12,804 nt of DNA from Spirochaetaceae bacterium (GTDB lineage: Bacteria; Spirochaetota; Spirochaetia; Treponematales; Breznakiellaceae), in the NCBI GenBank assembly GCA_031273985.1, contig JAISQV010000315.1, positions 1-12,804 on the forward strand, written 5' to 3'. Made by a program: the position numbers and the translations under genes. The notes under the pieces are model-generated. The model did no database searches. It saw only the letters and a list, made by a program, of their open reading frames with translations, and was not told the DNA's origin. Positions 1 to 6,199 of the stretch are shown one piece after another. Numbering within the stretch: position 1 is the first letter of the stretch; each line of letters opens with the position of its first letter.

Positions 1-333
1 ATCGCCGTCATATTTGGAAAGAATGTTCCAGAAGTAGCGGCTCCTGATGATCCCCGCCTTTTCCAGACGCCGGCCCACGGAGAAGGAACTTTCCCCGTCC
101 CGCACCTCGATATACACCGCCTCCTCACCCTCGAAGCGCAGGGTGTCCGTCCTGAAGAGTTCCCGCTGCACCGCCGGGGGCAGGGGCGGCGGGGAATTCC
201 AGTAGAGGAGCAGCGCGGCGCCGCCCCCGGCGGCGATGAGCGCGAAGATCACCAGAGCGCCCAGAGCCCGGCAGAGGCGGATCAGCAGCCCCCTGGGGCC
301 TCCCCCTTCACGCCGCCTATCCTTCCGCTTCAC
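1..333 (-). CDS. mltG: MltG-type endolytic murein transglycosylase, N-terminal part (cut by window edge)
   Basis: I translated this by hand from a GTG start at 333-331; the frame is open to base 1 (111 codons), so the catalytic YceG/MltG domain lies outside the window. What is visible is a short basic N-terminus (VKRKDRRREGG), one transmembrane helix at about residues 17-45, and then a periplasmic segment with YIEVRDGESSFSVGRRLEKAGIIRSRYFW split over residues 77-105. That segment matches the small LysM-like subdomain that opens MltG proteins ('G.s...ig..L...gvI.s...F'). MltG is an inner-membrane enzyme that cleaves nascent glycan strands and so terminates peptidoglycan polymerisation. The GTG overlaps the TGA of the upstream cysteine-cluster gene (GTGA), and GGAAGGGGG lies 6 nt before the start, which suggests translational coupling. 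The family call rests only on the N-terminus. Confidence 0.72.
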   Translation of the reverse strand, partial: MKRKDRRREGGGPRGLLIRLCRALGALVIFALIAAGGGAALLLYWNSPPPLPPAVQRELFRTDTLRFEGEEAVYIEVRDGESSFSVGRRLEKAGIIRSRYFWNILSKYDGD

Positions 334-785
334 CGGAAGCCCCCTTCCCGCGTCAAGATGGGGTTCCGCCGCTGGGCTTCGAGGCGGGCCTCGATCTCCC
401 GGCAACTGTGGAGGGTCCCTTTATCCATGCCGGGGCAGCGCTCCATCTCCTCCTCCCAGGCATTCCGGGAAACAAGATTCTGGGCCCAGAAGGGAAAGGT
501 CCTGCACTGCAGGGGCCTCGAAGCGTAGACCGAGCAGCCCCCCTCCTGCCAGAACACGCAGTCATAGTTGGCCTTTTCCCGGAGCGAGAGCCTGAGCCCG
601 TCCAGGGAGGGGACCCAGCGGCAATAGGCGGCCTGAAAGACTCCGGGGGCCAGGTTGAGCGCCGCGCACAGGGCCTGCATATCCTCCCGGGAGAGGAACA
701 CGTAGCCCGGTTCTACGCGGCAGCAGGAGGAACAGCGGGTACAGGAAAAACGCAGTCCCCGGTCGTAAAATGGAATTTTAGGCAT
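330..785 (-). CDS. CxxCxxCC cysteine-cluster protein (YkgJ/UPF0153 family)
   Basis: With the ATG at 785-783 the protein has 151 residues. The N-terminal FSCTRCSSCC (C15, C18, C21, C22) is the defining CxxCxxCC cluster of this family, thought to bind zinc or an iron-sulfur centre. Further conserved-looking cysteines follow at C76, C84 and C94 in CVFWQEGGCSVYASRPLQC, where the 'C.....GC.vY..RP..CR.FP' pattern is typical of these proteins. No signal peptide or membrane helix is seen, so it is probably cytoplasmic. The biochemical role of the family is not established. An in-frame TTG at 827 would add 14 residues, but that TTG sits inside a plausible -35 box (TTGCAA) and has no Shine-Dalgarno sequence, so I prefer 785. 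The gene overlaps mltG by 4 nt and is probably cotranscribed with it. Confidence 0.82.
   Translation of the reverse strand: MPKIPFYDRGLRFSCTRCSSCCRVEPGYVFLSREDMQALCAALNLAPGVFQAAYCRWVPSLDGLRLSLREKANYDCVFWQEGGCSVYASRPLQCRTFPFWAQNLVSRNAWEEEMERCPGMDKGTLHSCREIEARLEAQRRNPILTREGGFR
335..348 (-). promoter_or_regulatory. mltG Shine-Dalgarno inside a small hairpin
   Basis: On the minus strand GGAAG (348-344), four G residues (343-340) and CTTCC (339-335) can form a 5-bp hairpin that includes the only purine-rich ribosome binding site before the GTG at 333. The site lies within the last codons of the upstream gene, so ribosomes finishing that gene would melt it. Confidence 0.35.
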
Positions 786-797
786 GGGCAACGGGAC

Positions 798-827
798 AGT
801 GTAGCGCAAGGGGCCGGGTTTTTGCAA
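798..827 (-). promoter_or_regulatory. Possible sigma70-like promoter for the cysteine-cluster gene and mltG
   Basis: On the minus strand TTGCAA (827-822) is separated by 18 nt from TACACT (803-798). Transcription would start near 791, only about 6 nt before the ATG at 785, so the message would be nearly leaderless. This fits the absence of a Shine-Dalgarno sequence before that ATG. The call is by motif only. Confidence 0.4.
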
Positions 828-845
828 GGAGTTATGAAGTGAGGA

Positions 846-921
846 GGGGGCCGAGCCCCCTACGCTCCAGCCTCCTCGGGCCTGCGGCCCTGCGGGGTCT
901 TCCGCTACCCCCGTGCGGGGG
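846..921 (+). repeat. Modular palindromic intergenic repeat, copy 1
   Basis: Three elements stand in a row. Box A is the hairpin GGGGGCCGAGCCCCC (846-860: GGGGGC, loop CGA, GCCCCC) followed by TACGCTCCA (861-869). A variable segment (870-899) holds the hairpin GGGCC-TGC-GGCCC (878-890). Box B is TTC plus CGCTACCCCCGTGCGGGGG, ending at 921, with a CCCCCG/CGGGGG stem at 908-921. Boxes A and B recur identically and in the same orientation at 12626-12697, but with a different hairpin between them. No coding potential is evident. I recognise this as a dispersed repeat but cannot name a family. Confidence 0.8.
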
Positions 922-1125
922 GGAGCACGAGGGGCAACCGCAGGTTGTCCACGCAGAAATTTGGCCTGCTCCGGCGCAGAAAAATTCCCCGTTTACCATA
1001 AGTACCCTCCGCCTTTAGGCGGAGGAGTGCGCCGCAGCCCCCCGCAACGCCCCCGGCCTTCCCAAGCTTTGCGGGTCAAGTTGAGCGCCCAGCCAGGGGG
1101 CGGCGTCCTGGGAGAACCAGGAGTG
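922..1125. repeat. Hairpin-rich non-coding stretch continuing the repeat island
   Basis: No gene is supported here. Clear palindromes are present: GGGCAACC-GCA-GGTTGTCC at 932-950 (8 pairs including one G-U), CCTCCGCC-TTTA-GGCGGAGG at 1006-1025 (8 perfect pairs) and TCCTGG-GAGAA-CCAGGA at 1106-1122. The string CCCCGCAACGCCCCC at 1040-1054 recurs almost unchanged after box B of the right-hand copy (12700-12713), so it looks like a third conserved module of the same repeat, moved apart by inserted hairpins. Rightward reading frames through this stretch encode Pro/Gly/Arg-rich, low-complexity products and are not credible. Confidence 0.6.
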
Positions 1126-1164
1126 GGGGTAACGGAGTAGCCCGGAGCGGAGGGGCGAAGCCCC
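1126..1164 (-). repeat. Degenerate inverted copy of the same repeat boxes
   Basis: GGGGGTAACGGA followed by GTAGCC, CGGAGCGGAGGGGC and GAAGCCCC resembles the reverse complement of the box B end (CGGGGGTAGCGGAA) followed by that of box A (TGGAGCGTAGGGGGC, TCGGCCCCC). The terminal hairpin GGGGC-GAA-GCCCC (1152-1164) replaces GGGGGC-TCG-GCCCCC. The match is imperfect but runs in order across both boxes, so the left island is roughly bracketed by repeat copies in opposite orientation. Confidence 0.5.
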
Positions 1165-1184
1165 GGAGTGAGGACTACGGAGTT

Positions 1185-1257
1185 AGGGGGAGCAGCGGCA
1201 AAAAAGCCTGGCTCCTGGCGAATGAATTTTAGTACCGCCGGGAAAGGCGCTCCCCCT
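1185..1257. repeat. 9-bp inverted repeat with 55-nt interior before alkA
   Basis: AGGGGGAGC (1185-1193) is exactly complementary to GCTCCCCCT (1249-1257), and the right arm is followed by a T-rich tract. The interior is unremarkable and more AT-rich. It may mark the right end of the repeat island or a long-range stem. It is too open to call a standard terminator. The remaining 1258-1371 contains no convincing promoter hexamers that I can pick out. Confidence 0.35.
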
Positions 1258-1371
1258 CTTACATTTTTCTAACTTGAGATTGAATCCTCATGTACTGAAA
1301 AAGAGCATCATGTCCGAAAATGGCTGGCGGGATTGCTCCGGCGGTGCTACAGTGAGCCCGAGGTAATGGTC

Positions 1372-2859
1372 ATGGACAAAATTAAGCCCGTGGTTTTGGA
1401 CCGCGGCGCCTGTTATGCCGCGCTTTCCGCCCACGACGCCCGTTTTGACGGGAAGTTTTTTGCCGGTGTTTCTTCCACGGGAATTTATTGCCGCCCTGTA
1501 TGCCGGGTCAAGAGGCCCAAGGCGGAAAACTGTTCCTATTATCCCAGCGCGGCGGCGGCGGAAGCGGGCGGATACCGGCCCTGCCTGAAATGCCGCCCGG
1601 AACTTGCACCGGGCCTGTCTCCGGCGGACGCTGCGGCGCGGCTCGCCCGGAAGGCGGCGTTTATCATCAGCCATGACTGCCCGGAGGAAAACACCCTTGC
1701 GGAACTTGCGGGCCGGCTGGGAATCAGCGGCAGGCATTTGCGCCGCGTCTTTAACGCGGAATACGGGGTGTCCCCGGTCCGCTATGTGCAGACCTGCCGT
1801 CTGCTTTTGGCAAAAAACCTGCTCACCGATACGAATCTTTCCATAACGGAATCCGCCATGACCGCAGGTTTTGGCAGCCTGCGCAGGTTTAACGATCTTT
1901 TTAAGAAACAGTACCGCCTTACGCCGGGTGATATACGAAAGCAGGATAAACATTTTTCCGAAAAAGACAAGTCCGGTATTACCCTGTTCCCCGCTTATCG
2001 CCCCCCCTATGAATGGGATAAACTGATAAAGTTTTTTTCGGACCGGGCCCTTCCCGGAATCGAAGAAGTACGGGGCGGGGTATACCGCCGGACAGCGGCC
2101 CTGCAAAACAGGGACGGCCTTCACCGGGGCTGGATTTCCGTGATGAATGTACCCGCGAAAAATGCCCTCGCCGTAACCCTGTCAAGATCCCTCCTGCCTG
2201 TTTTGCCCAAAGTATTGGCCCGGATAAAGATCCTTTTTGATACCGATTGCAGCCCCCTGGAAATTTATGAAAAACTTTCGGGGATGAACAGGATACGGGC
2301 GGGTCTCTGTGCAGCAGGGACACGGCTGCCGGGATCTTTCGATCCCTTTGAAATGGCGGTCCGCGCTGTTCTGGGACAACAGATAACGGTAAAGGCCGCA
2401 GGGACCCTGGCGGCGCGGTTTGTTGCCGCCTTCGGGGAAAAATTGACCAGCCCCTTTGACGATCTTTTTTATACCTTTCCAGGCCCCGAAACTATTTATC
2501 ATCTTGAGGGCCCTGTTGAAAATCACCTGGGCCCCCTGGGGATAACCGGGGCGCGGGCCCGTTCCATTTATGCCCTCGCGGAAGCCCTGGTAAAGGGCCG
2601 AATTAGCCTGACACCGGAAGCGGACAGCGAAGCGGAAATGAAAAAACTTATGTCTTTGCCCGGATTCGGCCCCTGGACGGTAAACTATATAGGCATGCGC
2701 GCCCTGTCATGGCCGGACGCATTCCCCCATACCGACTATGGCATAAAAAAGGCCCTCGGCGGAAAACCCGCGGAAGAGATTTTGGCCCTGGCGGAACATT
2801 GGCGGCCCTGGCGGTCCTACGCCGCCGTTGATCTCTGGAATTCGCTTGAAGTTTTATAG
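1372..2859 (+). CDS. alkA: Ada-AraC-AlkA fusion: DNA-3-methyladenine glycosylase II with sensor/regulator N-terminus
   Basis: The protein has 495 residues from the ATG at 1372, chosen because CGAGG ends 8 nt upstream; another in-frame ATG at 1366 lies too close to it. Residues 1-85 match the Ada N-terminal domain: zinc cysteines C40, C44, C71 and C74 (motifs CRPVC and CLKC) correspond to Ada C38, C42, C69 and C72, and C40 would be the acceptor of methyl groups from DNA methylphosphotriesters. Residues about 93-190 form an AraC-type double helix-turn-helix (LAELAGRLGISGRHLRRVF, then a second with ITESAMTAGFGSLRRFNDLF). The remainder is AlkA: an N-terminal AlkA domain, then helix-hairpin-helix LPGFGPWTVNYIGMRAL and the catalytic aspartate D455 in AFPHTDYGIKK. 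AlkA excises 3-methylated purines. The fused design is known in other bacteria and lets one protein sense damage, regulate and repair. The ogt gene follows 9 nt downstream. Confidence 0.95.
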   Translation: MDKIKPVVLDRGACYAALSAHDARFDGKFFAGVSSTGIYCRPVCRVKRPKAENCSYYPSAAAAEAGGYRPCLKCRPELAPGLSPADAAARLARKAAFIISHDCPEENTLAELAGRLGISGRHLRRVFNAEYGVSPVRYVQTCRLLLAKNLLTDTNLSITESAMTAGFGSLRRFNDLFKKQYRLTPGDIRKQDKHFSEKDKSGITLFPAYRPPYEWDKLIKFFSDRALPGIEEVRGGVYRRTAALQNRDGLHRGWISVMNVPAKNALAVTLSRSLLPVLPKVLARIKILFDTDCSPLEIYEKLSGMNRIRAGLCAAGTRLPGSFDPFEMAVRAVLGQQITVKAAGTLAARFVAAFGEKLTSPFDDLFYTFPGPETIYHLEGPVENHLGPLGITGARARSIYALAEALVKGRISLTPEADSEAEMKKLMSLPGFGPWTVNYIGMRALSWPDAFPHTDYGIKKALGGKPAEEILALAEHWRPWRSYAAVDLWNSLEVL

Positions 2860-2868
2860 GAGCTTACC

Positions 2869-3366
2869 ATGATGTATACCTGCGCTATCAATACACCCCT
2901 GGGGATGATGACCGCCGCTGCCGAAAACGAAGCCCTTACCGGCCTCTGGTTCAGGGGGCAGCAATATTTTCCCAAACAAACAAATGAATGGATAAACAGG
3001 CCGGATTACCGGCTTTTTGAAAGCCTGCGAATCTGGCTTGCCGCTTATTTTACGGGGCAAAATCCCCCGCCAAGTTTCCCCCTTGATCCGCGGGGAACGG
3101 ACTTTCAGCGATCCGTCTGGAACATTCTTTTGACCATTCCCTACGGAGGTCTTTCCACTTATGGTAAAATCGCCAAACAGATTGCGGCGAAAAAGGGCCT
3201 GCCTTCCATGTCCGCCCAGGCCGTAGGCGGCGCCGTCGGCCGTAACCCCATTTCCATAGTGATTCCCTGTCACCGGGTGGTAGGTTCTGACGGTACCCTT
3301 ACCGGTTACGCGGGGGGCCTTGATAAAAAGAAGGCCCTGCTTGAACTTGAAACCCCTGCGTTATGA
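2869..3366 (+). CDS. ogt: Methylated-DNA-[protein]-cysteine S-methyltransferase (O6-alkylguanine repair, Ogt type)
   Basis: This is a 165-residue protein of the usual Ogt length. The C-terminal half is diagnostic: FQRSVWNILLTIPYGGLSTYGKIA (helix-turn-helix DNA-binding part, written here in full as residues about 82-105), then the active site IPCHRVVGSDGTLTGYAGG with acceptor C134 in PCHRV. The cysteine irreversibly takes alkyl groups from O6-alkylguanine or O4-alkylthymine in DNA. The N-terminal 75 residues fit the family's ribonuclease-like domain. The start at 2869 has AGGAG 6 nt upstream, and that AGGAG overlaps the alkA stop; a second ATG directly follows at 2872. It is cotranscribed with the Ada-AlkA fusion, so the two genes together supply what Ada and AlkA do in E. 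coli. The Ada N-domain and the methyltransferase, joined in E. coli Ada, are separate here. Confidence 0.95.
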   Translation: MMYTCAINTPLGMMTAAAENEALTGLWFRGQQYFPKQTNEWINRPDYRLFESLRIWLAAYFTGQNPPPSFPLDPRGTDFQRSVWNILLTIPYGGLSTYGKIAKQIAAKKGLPSMSAQAVGGAVGRNPISIVIPCHRVVGSDGTLTGYAGGLDKKKALLELETPAL

Positions 3367-3409
3367 GCCTGTCCCGGTCAAAACTTGACTTTCCCTGTCT
3401 CCTTTCCTT

Positions 3410-3450
3410 CCTTCGTGCGCCTTCGTGTACCCTTTGCGTGCCTTGGTGTA
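3410..3450. repeat. Degenerate ~10-nt tandem repeat between ogt and malE
   Basis: Four consecutive decamers are related: CTTCGTGCGC (3411-3420), CTTCGTGTAC (3421-3430), CCTTTGCGTG (3431-3440) and CCTTGGTGTA (3441-3450). Read on the minus strand they follow the theme CACGAAGG / CACGCAAAGG / CACCAAGG. The tract is non-coding, lies upstream of the malE promoter and differs in base composition from its surroundings. Similar 'CACGAAGG' strings occur between genes in many environmental genomes; their origin is not known to me. Confidence 0.55.
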
Positions 3451-3474
3451 ACGCTTGCTCTTCAATCGTGCGTC

Positions 3475-3502
3475 TTGCTTTTACGAAAGGAAGACCTATA
3501 AT
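3475..3502 (+). promoter_or_regulatory. Probable sigma70 promoter of the maltodextrin operon
   Basis: TTGCTT (3475-3480) is followed after 16 nt by a consensus TATAAT (3497-3502). Transcription would begin near 3509, giving a leader of about 70 nt before malE. It is the best promoter match in the window and stands directly upstream of the six-gene operon. I see no clear LacI-family palindrome overlapping it. Confidence 0.7.
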
Positions 3503-3514
3503 CTGAATAATAAG

Positions 3515-3550
3515 ACCGGGATTTCGATAAATACGACTGGAGCGCCCGGT
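3515..3550 (+). promoter_or_regulatory. Inverted repeat in the malE leader
   Basis: ACCGGG (3515-3520) pairs perfectly with CCCGGT (3545-3550) across a 24-nt interior, all within the predicted 5' leader between the transcription start and the malE ribosome binding site. It could be a leader stem or an operator; the sequence alone does not decide. Confidence 0.3.
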
Positions 3551-3579
3551 TGCTGCGAAAGGGAACGTGGAGCGGGAGT

Positions 3580-4821
3580 ATGAAAATCGTAACATTCTTT
3601 GCTGTTTCTTGTCTGTCGGTGATGCTGCTTCTTGCCGGCTGCGCCGGGGAGAACGAGGCCCTGTTGGTGTGGCTGGATAACGATGATTGGGCGGAACAGG
3701 TTATCGCCGCATTCAACGAAAGATACCCCGATATTTCCGTGGAATATCAAAATGTGGGTTCCGTGGACACCCGGGGGAAGGTTTCGCTGGACGGCCCGGC
3801 GGATATTGGGCCCGATGTCTTCATCATGCCCCACGACCACATAGGGCTCGCCATCCTGGACGGCATCGTGGAGCCCTTCCCCGCGGAGCTGCGGGAGCGC
3901 TACCGGGACCTGCTGCTGCCCGCGGCGCTGGGGACCTGTACGCTGGAGGGGGAACTCTACGCGGCGCCGGTTTCCACGGAGAATATAGCTTTTTTCTACA
4001 ATAGGGATATTCTCGCCCGGGAGGGGGCCGAAGTGCCGGAGAGTTTTGAGGAGCTTAAGCGCTTTGCGGAGCGTTACAACAGGCCCCAGGAAAACCGCTG
4101 GGCCCTGCGCTGGACGGTGGATGATTCTTACACGAACTATTTCTTTCTCACCGCCTACGGGATGCAGCTCTTCGGGCCCGGCATGACGGATTTCAGGAAT
4201 CCCGGTTGGGACAGTGAGGCTGCCCGGCGGGGGGTGGAATTCTACCGTTCCCTCAAGGCCTACTACGATGTGAAGGTTGCCGACGCGACCTACGACGCCA
4301 CGGTGGGGGCCTTTCAGCGGGGGGAGGTTCCCTTCACGATTTCCGGCCCCTGGGCCATAGGGGACGCGCTGAAGAACGGGGTGAATTTCGGGGTTACGAA
4401 GCTCCCCACGATAGAGGGCCGGCAGCCCCGCTGTTTCAGCGGTAGTATTGTTGCCGCAGTCTCCAGTTACTCCAGGAAGATGGACGCGGCCTTTGCCTTT
4501 GCCGACTTTCTGGTGAGTCTTGAGGGGGAGCGTATCCTCTATGAAACTACGGGGAAGATGGCGGCCTGGCAGGATATAAGCGCCATTCCGGGGCTGCGGG
4601 ACGATCCTTATTTGCGGGGGATTCAGGAGCAGGCGCCCTATGCGGACCCCATGCCGATCATTCCCGAAATGGCCCAGGCCTGGGACGCCCAGAAGGCGCT
4701 TTTTACTTTTACCTGGGACGGGCTGCTGAGCGTGGAACAGGCCCAGGCCAAGGCCATGGAAACCTACGACACGAATCTCTCGGTAGCCGGTAAACGGCGT
4801 TTTGAAGATAGACCCCGCTAG
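3580..4821 (+). CDS. malE: Maltose/maltodextrin ABC transporter substrate-binding lipoprotein
   Basis: The protein has 413 residues from the ATG at 3580, which has GGAG 7 nt upstream and begins a proper signal peptide. MKIVTFFAVSCLSVMLLLAGC is a lipoprotein signal (shown here up to the modified cysteine, C21, in the lipobox LAGC). The mature part has the periplasmic-binding-protein pattern of the MalE/extracellular protein family 1: LLVWLDNDDWAEQVIAAF near the N-terminus, then DVFIMPHDHIG, YAAPVSTENIAFFYNRDIL, EVPESFEELKRFAE, and GEVPFTISGPWAIGDALKNG. It would capture maltodextrins outside the inner membrane and deliver them to MalFG. It is the first gene of the operon, immediately behind the TATAAT promoter. 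Sugar specificity is inferred from the downstream alpha-glucan enzymes as well as from the family resemblance. Confidence 0.9.
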   Translation: MKIVTFFAVSCLSVMLLLAGCAGENEALLVWLDNDDWAEQVIAAFNERYPDISVEYQNVGSVDTRGKVSLDGPADIGPDVFIMPHDHIGLAILDGIVEPFPAELRERYRDLLLPAALGTCTLEGELYAAPVSTENIAFFYNRDILAREGAEVPESFEELKRFAERYNRPQENRWALRWTVDDSYTNYFFLTAYGMQLFGPGMTDFRNPGWDSEAARRGVEFYRSLKAYYDVKVADATYDATVGAFQRGEVPFTISGPWAIGDALKNGVNFGVTKLPTIEGRQPRCFSGSIVAAVSSYSRKMDAAFAFADFLVSLEGERILYETTGKMAAWQDISAIPGLRDDPYLRGIQEQAPYADPMPIIPEMAQAWDAQKALFTFTWDGLLSVEQAQAKAMETYDTNLSVAGKRRFEDRPR

Positions 4822-4863
4822 GCCCGGCGTTTTGAGGGGCGTTTTACGGGACAGGAGAATGGT

Positions 4864-6195
4864 ATGAAGTATCTAACGGCGTTTTGTTCCGCCCTGGTCT
4901 GGGGAAGCGGGCAGTGCCTCAACCGGCAGAGGCTCAAGGGGCTTTTTTTCTTTGTGTTTCAGCTTATTTTTGCGGGCATAGAGCTCTGCACGGGAAGTTT
5001 CGCCGTTCTGACGGGGGCCGTTGCGGCCCACCCGCGTAATGCGGGCTTCTTTATCCGGGGTTTCTGGGGCCTCATTACCCTGGGGGAGATTCCCCGGGAA
5101 AGTTCCAAGACCCTGGTCTACGATCATTCCATCATGCTGATGCTGGCGGGGATCATAGCCCTCATGGCCTTTCTGCTTTTTTGCGTCATCTGGTTCTGGA
5201 ATGTCCGGGACGCGTACAGGACCCGCCGGGACCTGGACGCCGGGGGCAGGGCGCTTTCCAGCGCCGGGTATTTCCGGGCCCTGTGGAGCAGTTCCTTTGA
5301 GTACATCGTCATAACGCCGGGGATGCTCCTCATTATTTTTATTTCGATTGTGCCCATTGTGTTCGCCATCCTCGTGGCCTTCACCAACTACAACATGAAT
5401 TTTATTCCTCCCCGGCGGCTGGTGGAGTGGACGGGTTTTGAGACTTTTGCCAGCATCGTCAAGATACGGATCTGGGGCGGCACCTTTGTGAAGATCTTCA
5501 TCTGGACGGTGTGCTGGGCCTTTCTGGCAACTTTTTCGTCCTACGCCTTCGGTTTTCTGCAGGCCCTCCTGATACGGGCCAAGGCGGTAAAGTTCCCCAA
5601 GGTCTGGCGCAGCATCTTCATCCTGCCCTGGGCGGTGCCGGGCATCGTGTCCATGATGGTGTTCAGGACTATGCTGAACCAGGAGGGGGCCCTCAACCAG
5701 ATTTTGCTTAAATGGGGGATCATCAGTTCCGCCATACCCTTTCTGTCCGATGTGTTCTGGGCCCGGCTCTCCCTGGTGCTGGTCAATGTGTGGCTGGGCT
5801 TCCCCTATTTCATGGCCCTTATTTCGGGGGTCCTGATCACGATACCCCAGGAGCAGTACGAGGCGGCGGAGATTGACGGGGCCAACGCGTTCCAGCGCTT
5901 CCGGGTGATCACCTTTCCTGCCATCATCGCCTCCACCTCCGCCCAGATACTGATGAGCGTTACTTTTAATTTTAACAACTTTAACATGATTTACTTTCTT
6001 ACCGGCGGCGGGCCGCCCAACCCCGGCTACCAGATGGCCGGGTCCACGGATATTTTGATTTCCTGGATATTCAAGCTTACCCTGGATCAGCGGATGTACA
6101 ACTATGCCTCCGCCCTTTCCATTCTGATCTTTGTCGTTATCGCCAGTGTTTCAACCTGGAACCTGCTGCGGACCAGGGCCTTCAAGGAGGATTAG
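4864..6195 (+). CDS. malF: Maltodextrin ABC transporter permease MalF
   Basis: The product is a 443-residue multi-pass membrane protein with AGGAG 6 nt before the start, 42 nt after malE. About eight hydrophobic segments can be read (near residues 22-42, 93-115, 155-175, 217-245, 255-275, 300-320, 350-372, 415-435). The cytoplasmic EAA loop that docks the ATPase is clear: EAAEIDGANAFQRFRVITFP starting at E333. PWAVPGIVSMMVF and the TGGGPPNPGYQMAGSTDILISW region are typical of MalF. The first 40 residues (SALVWGSGQCLNRQRLKGLFFF) are not part of the core permease and resemble the short 'GxGQ.yn.q..KG' membrane segment found as an N-terminal extension in some MalF proteins. It forms the translocation channel with MalG. 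Confidence 0.92.
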   Translation: MKYLTAFCSALVWGSGQCLNRQRLKGLFFFVFQLIFAGIELCTGSFAVLTGAVAAHPRNAGFFIRGFWGLITLGEIPRESSKTLVYDHSIMLMLAGIIALMAFLLFCVIWFWNVRDAYRTRRDLDAGGRALSSAGYFRALWSSSFEYIVITPGMLLIIFISIVPIVFAILVAFTNYNMNFIPPRRLVEWTGFETFASIVKIRIWGGTFVKIFIWTVCWAFLATFSSYAFGFLQALLIRAKAVKFPKVWRSIFILPWAVPGIVSMMVFRTMLNQEGALNQILLKWGIISSAIPFLSDVFWARLSLVLVNVWLGFPYFMALISGVLITIPQEQYEAAEIDGANAFQRFRVITFPAIIASTSAQILMSVTFNFNNFNMIYFLTGGGPPNPGYQMAGSTDILISWIFKLTLDQRMYNYASALSILIFVVIASVSTWNLLRTRAFKED

Positions 6196-6199
6196 GGTT

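Noticed and set aside
408..842. Rightward 144-codon frame opposite the cysteine-cluster gene
   Set aside because: The minus-strand protein has the diagnostic CxxCxxCC pattern; the plus-strand product is Gly/Pro-rich without features.
913..1140. 75-codon frame within the left repeat island
   Set aside because: It crosses several palindromes and yields a repeat-derived Gly/Pro/Arg-rich peptide.
846..1164. CRISPR array
   Set aside because: Repeats are neither regularly spaced nor separated by unique spacers of constant length; they are palindromic modules.
1185..1270. Intrinsic terminator before alkA
   Set aside because: The 9-bp stem has a 55-nt interior, and the T tract starts several bases after the right arm; no gene runs into it from the left.
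3367..3409. Terminator after ogt
   Set aside because: No stem-loop followed by T residues is visible; read-through toward malE cannot be excluded.
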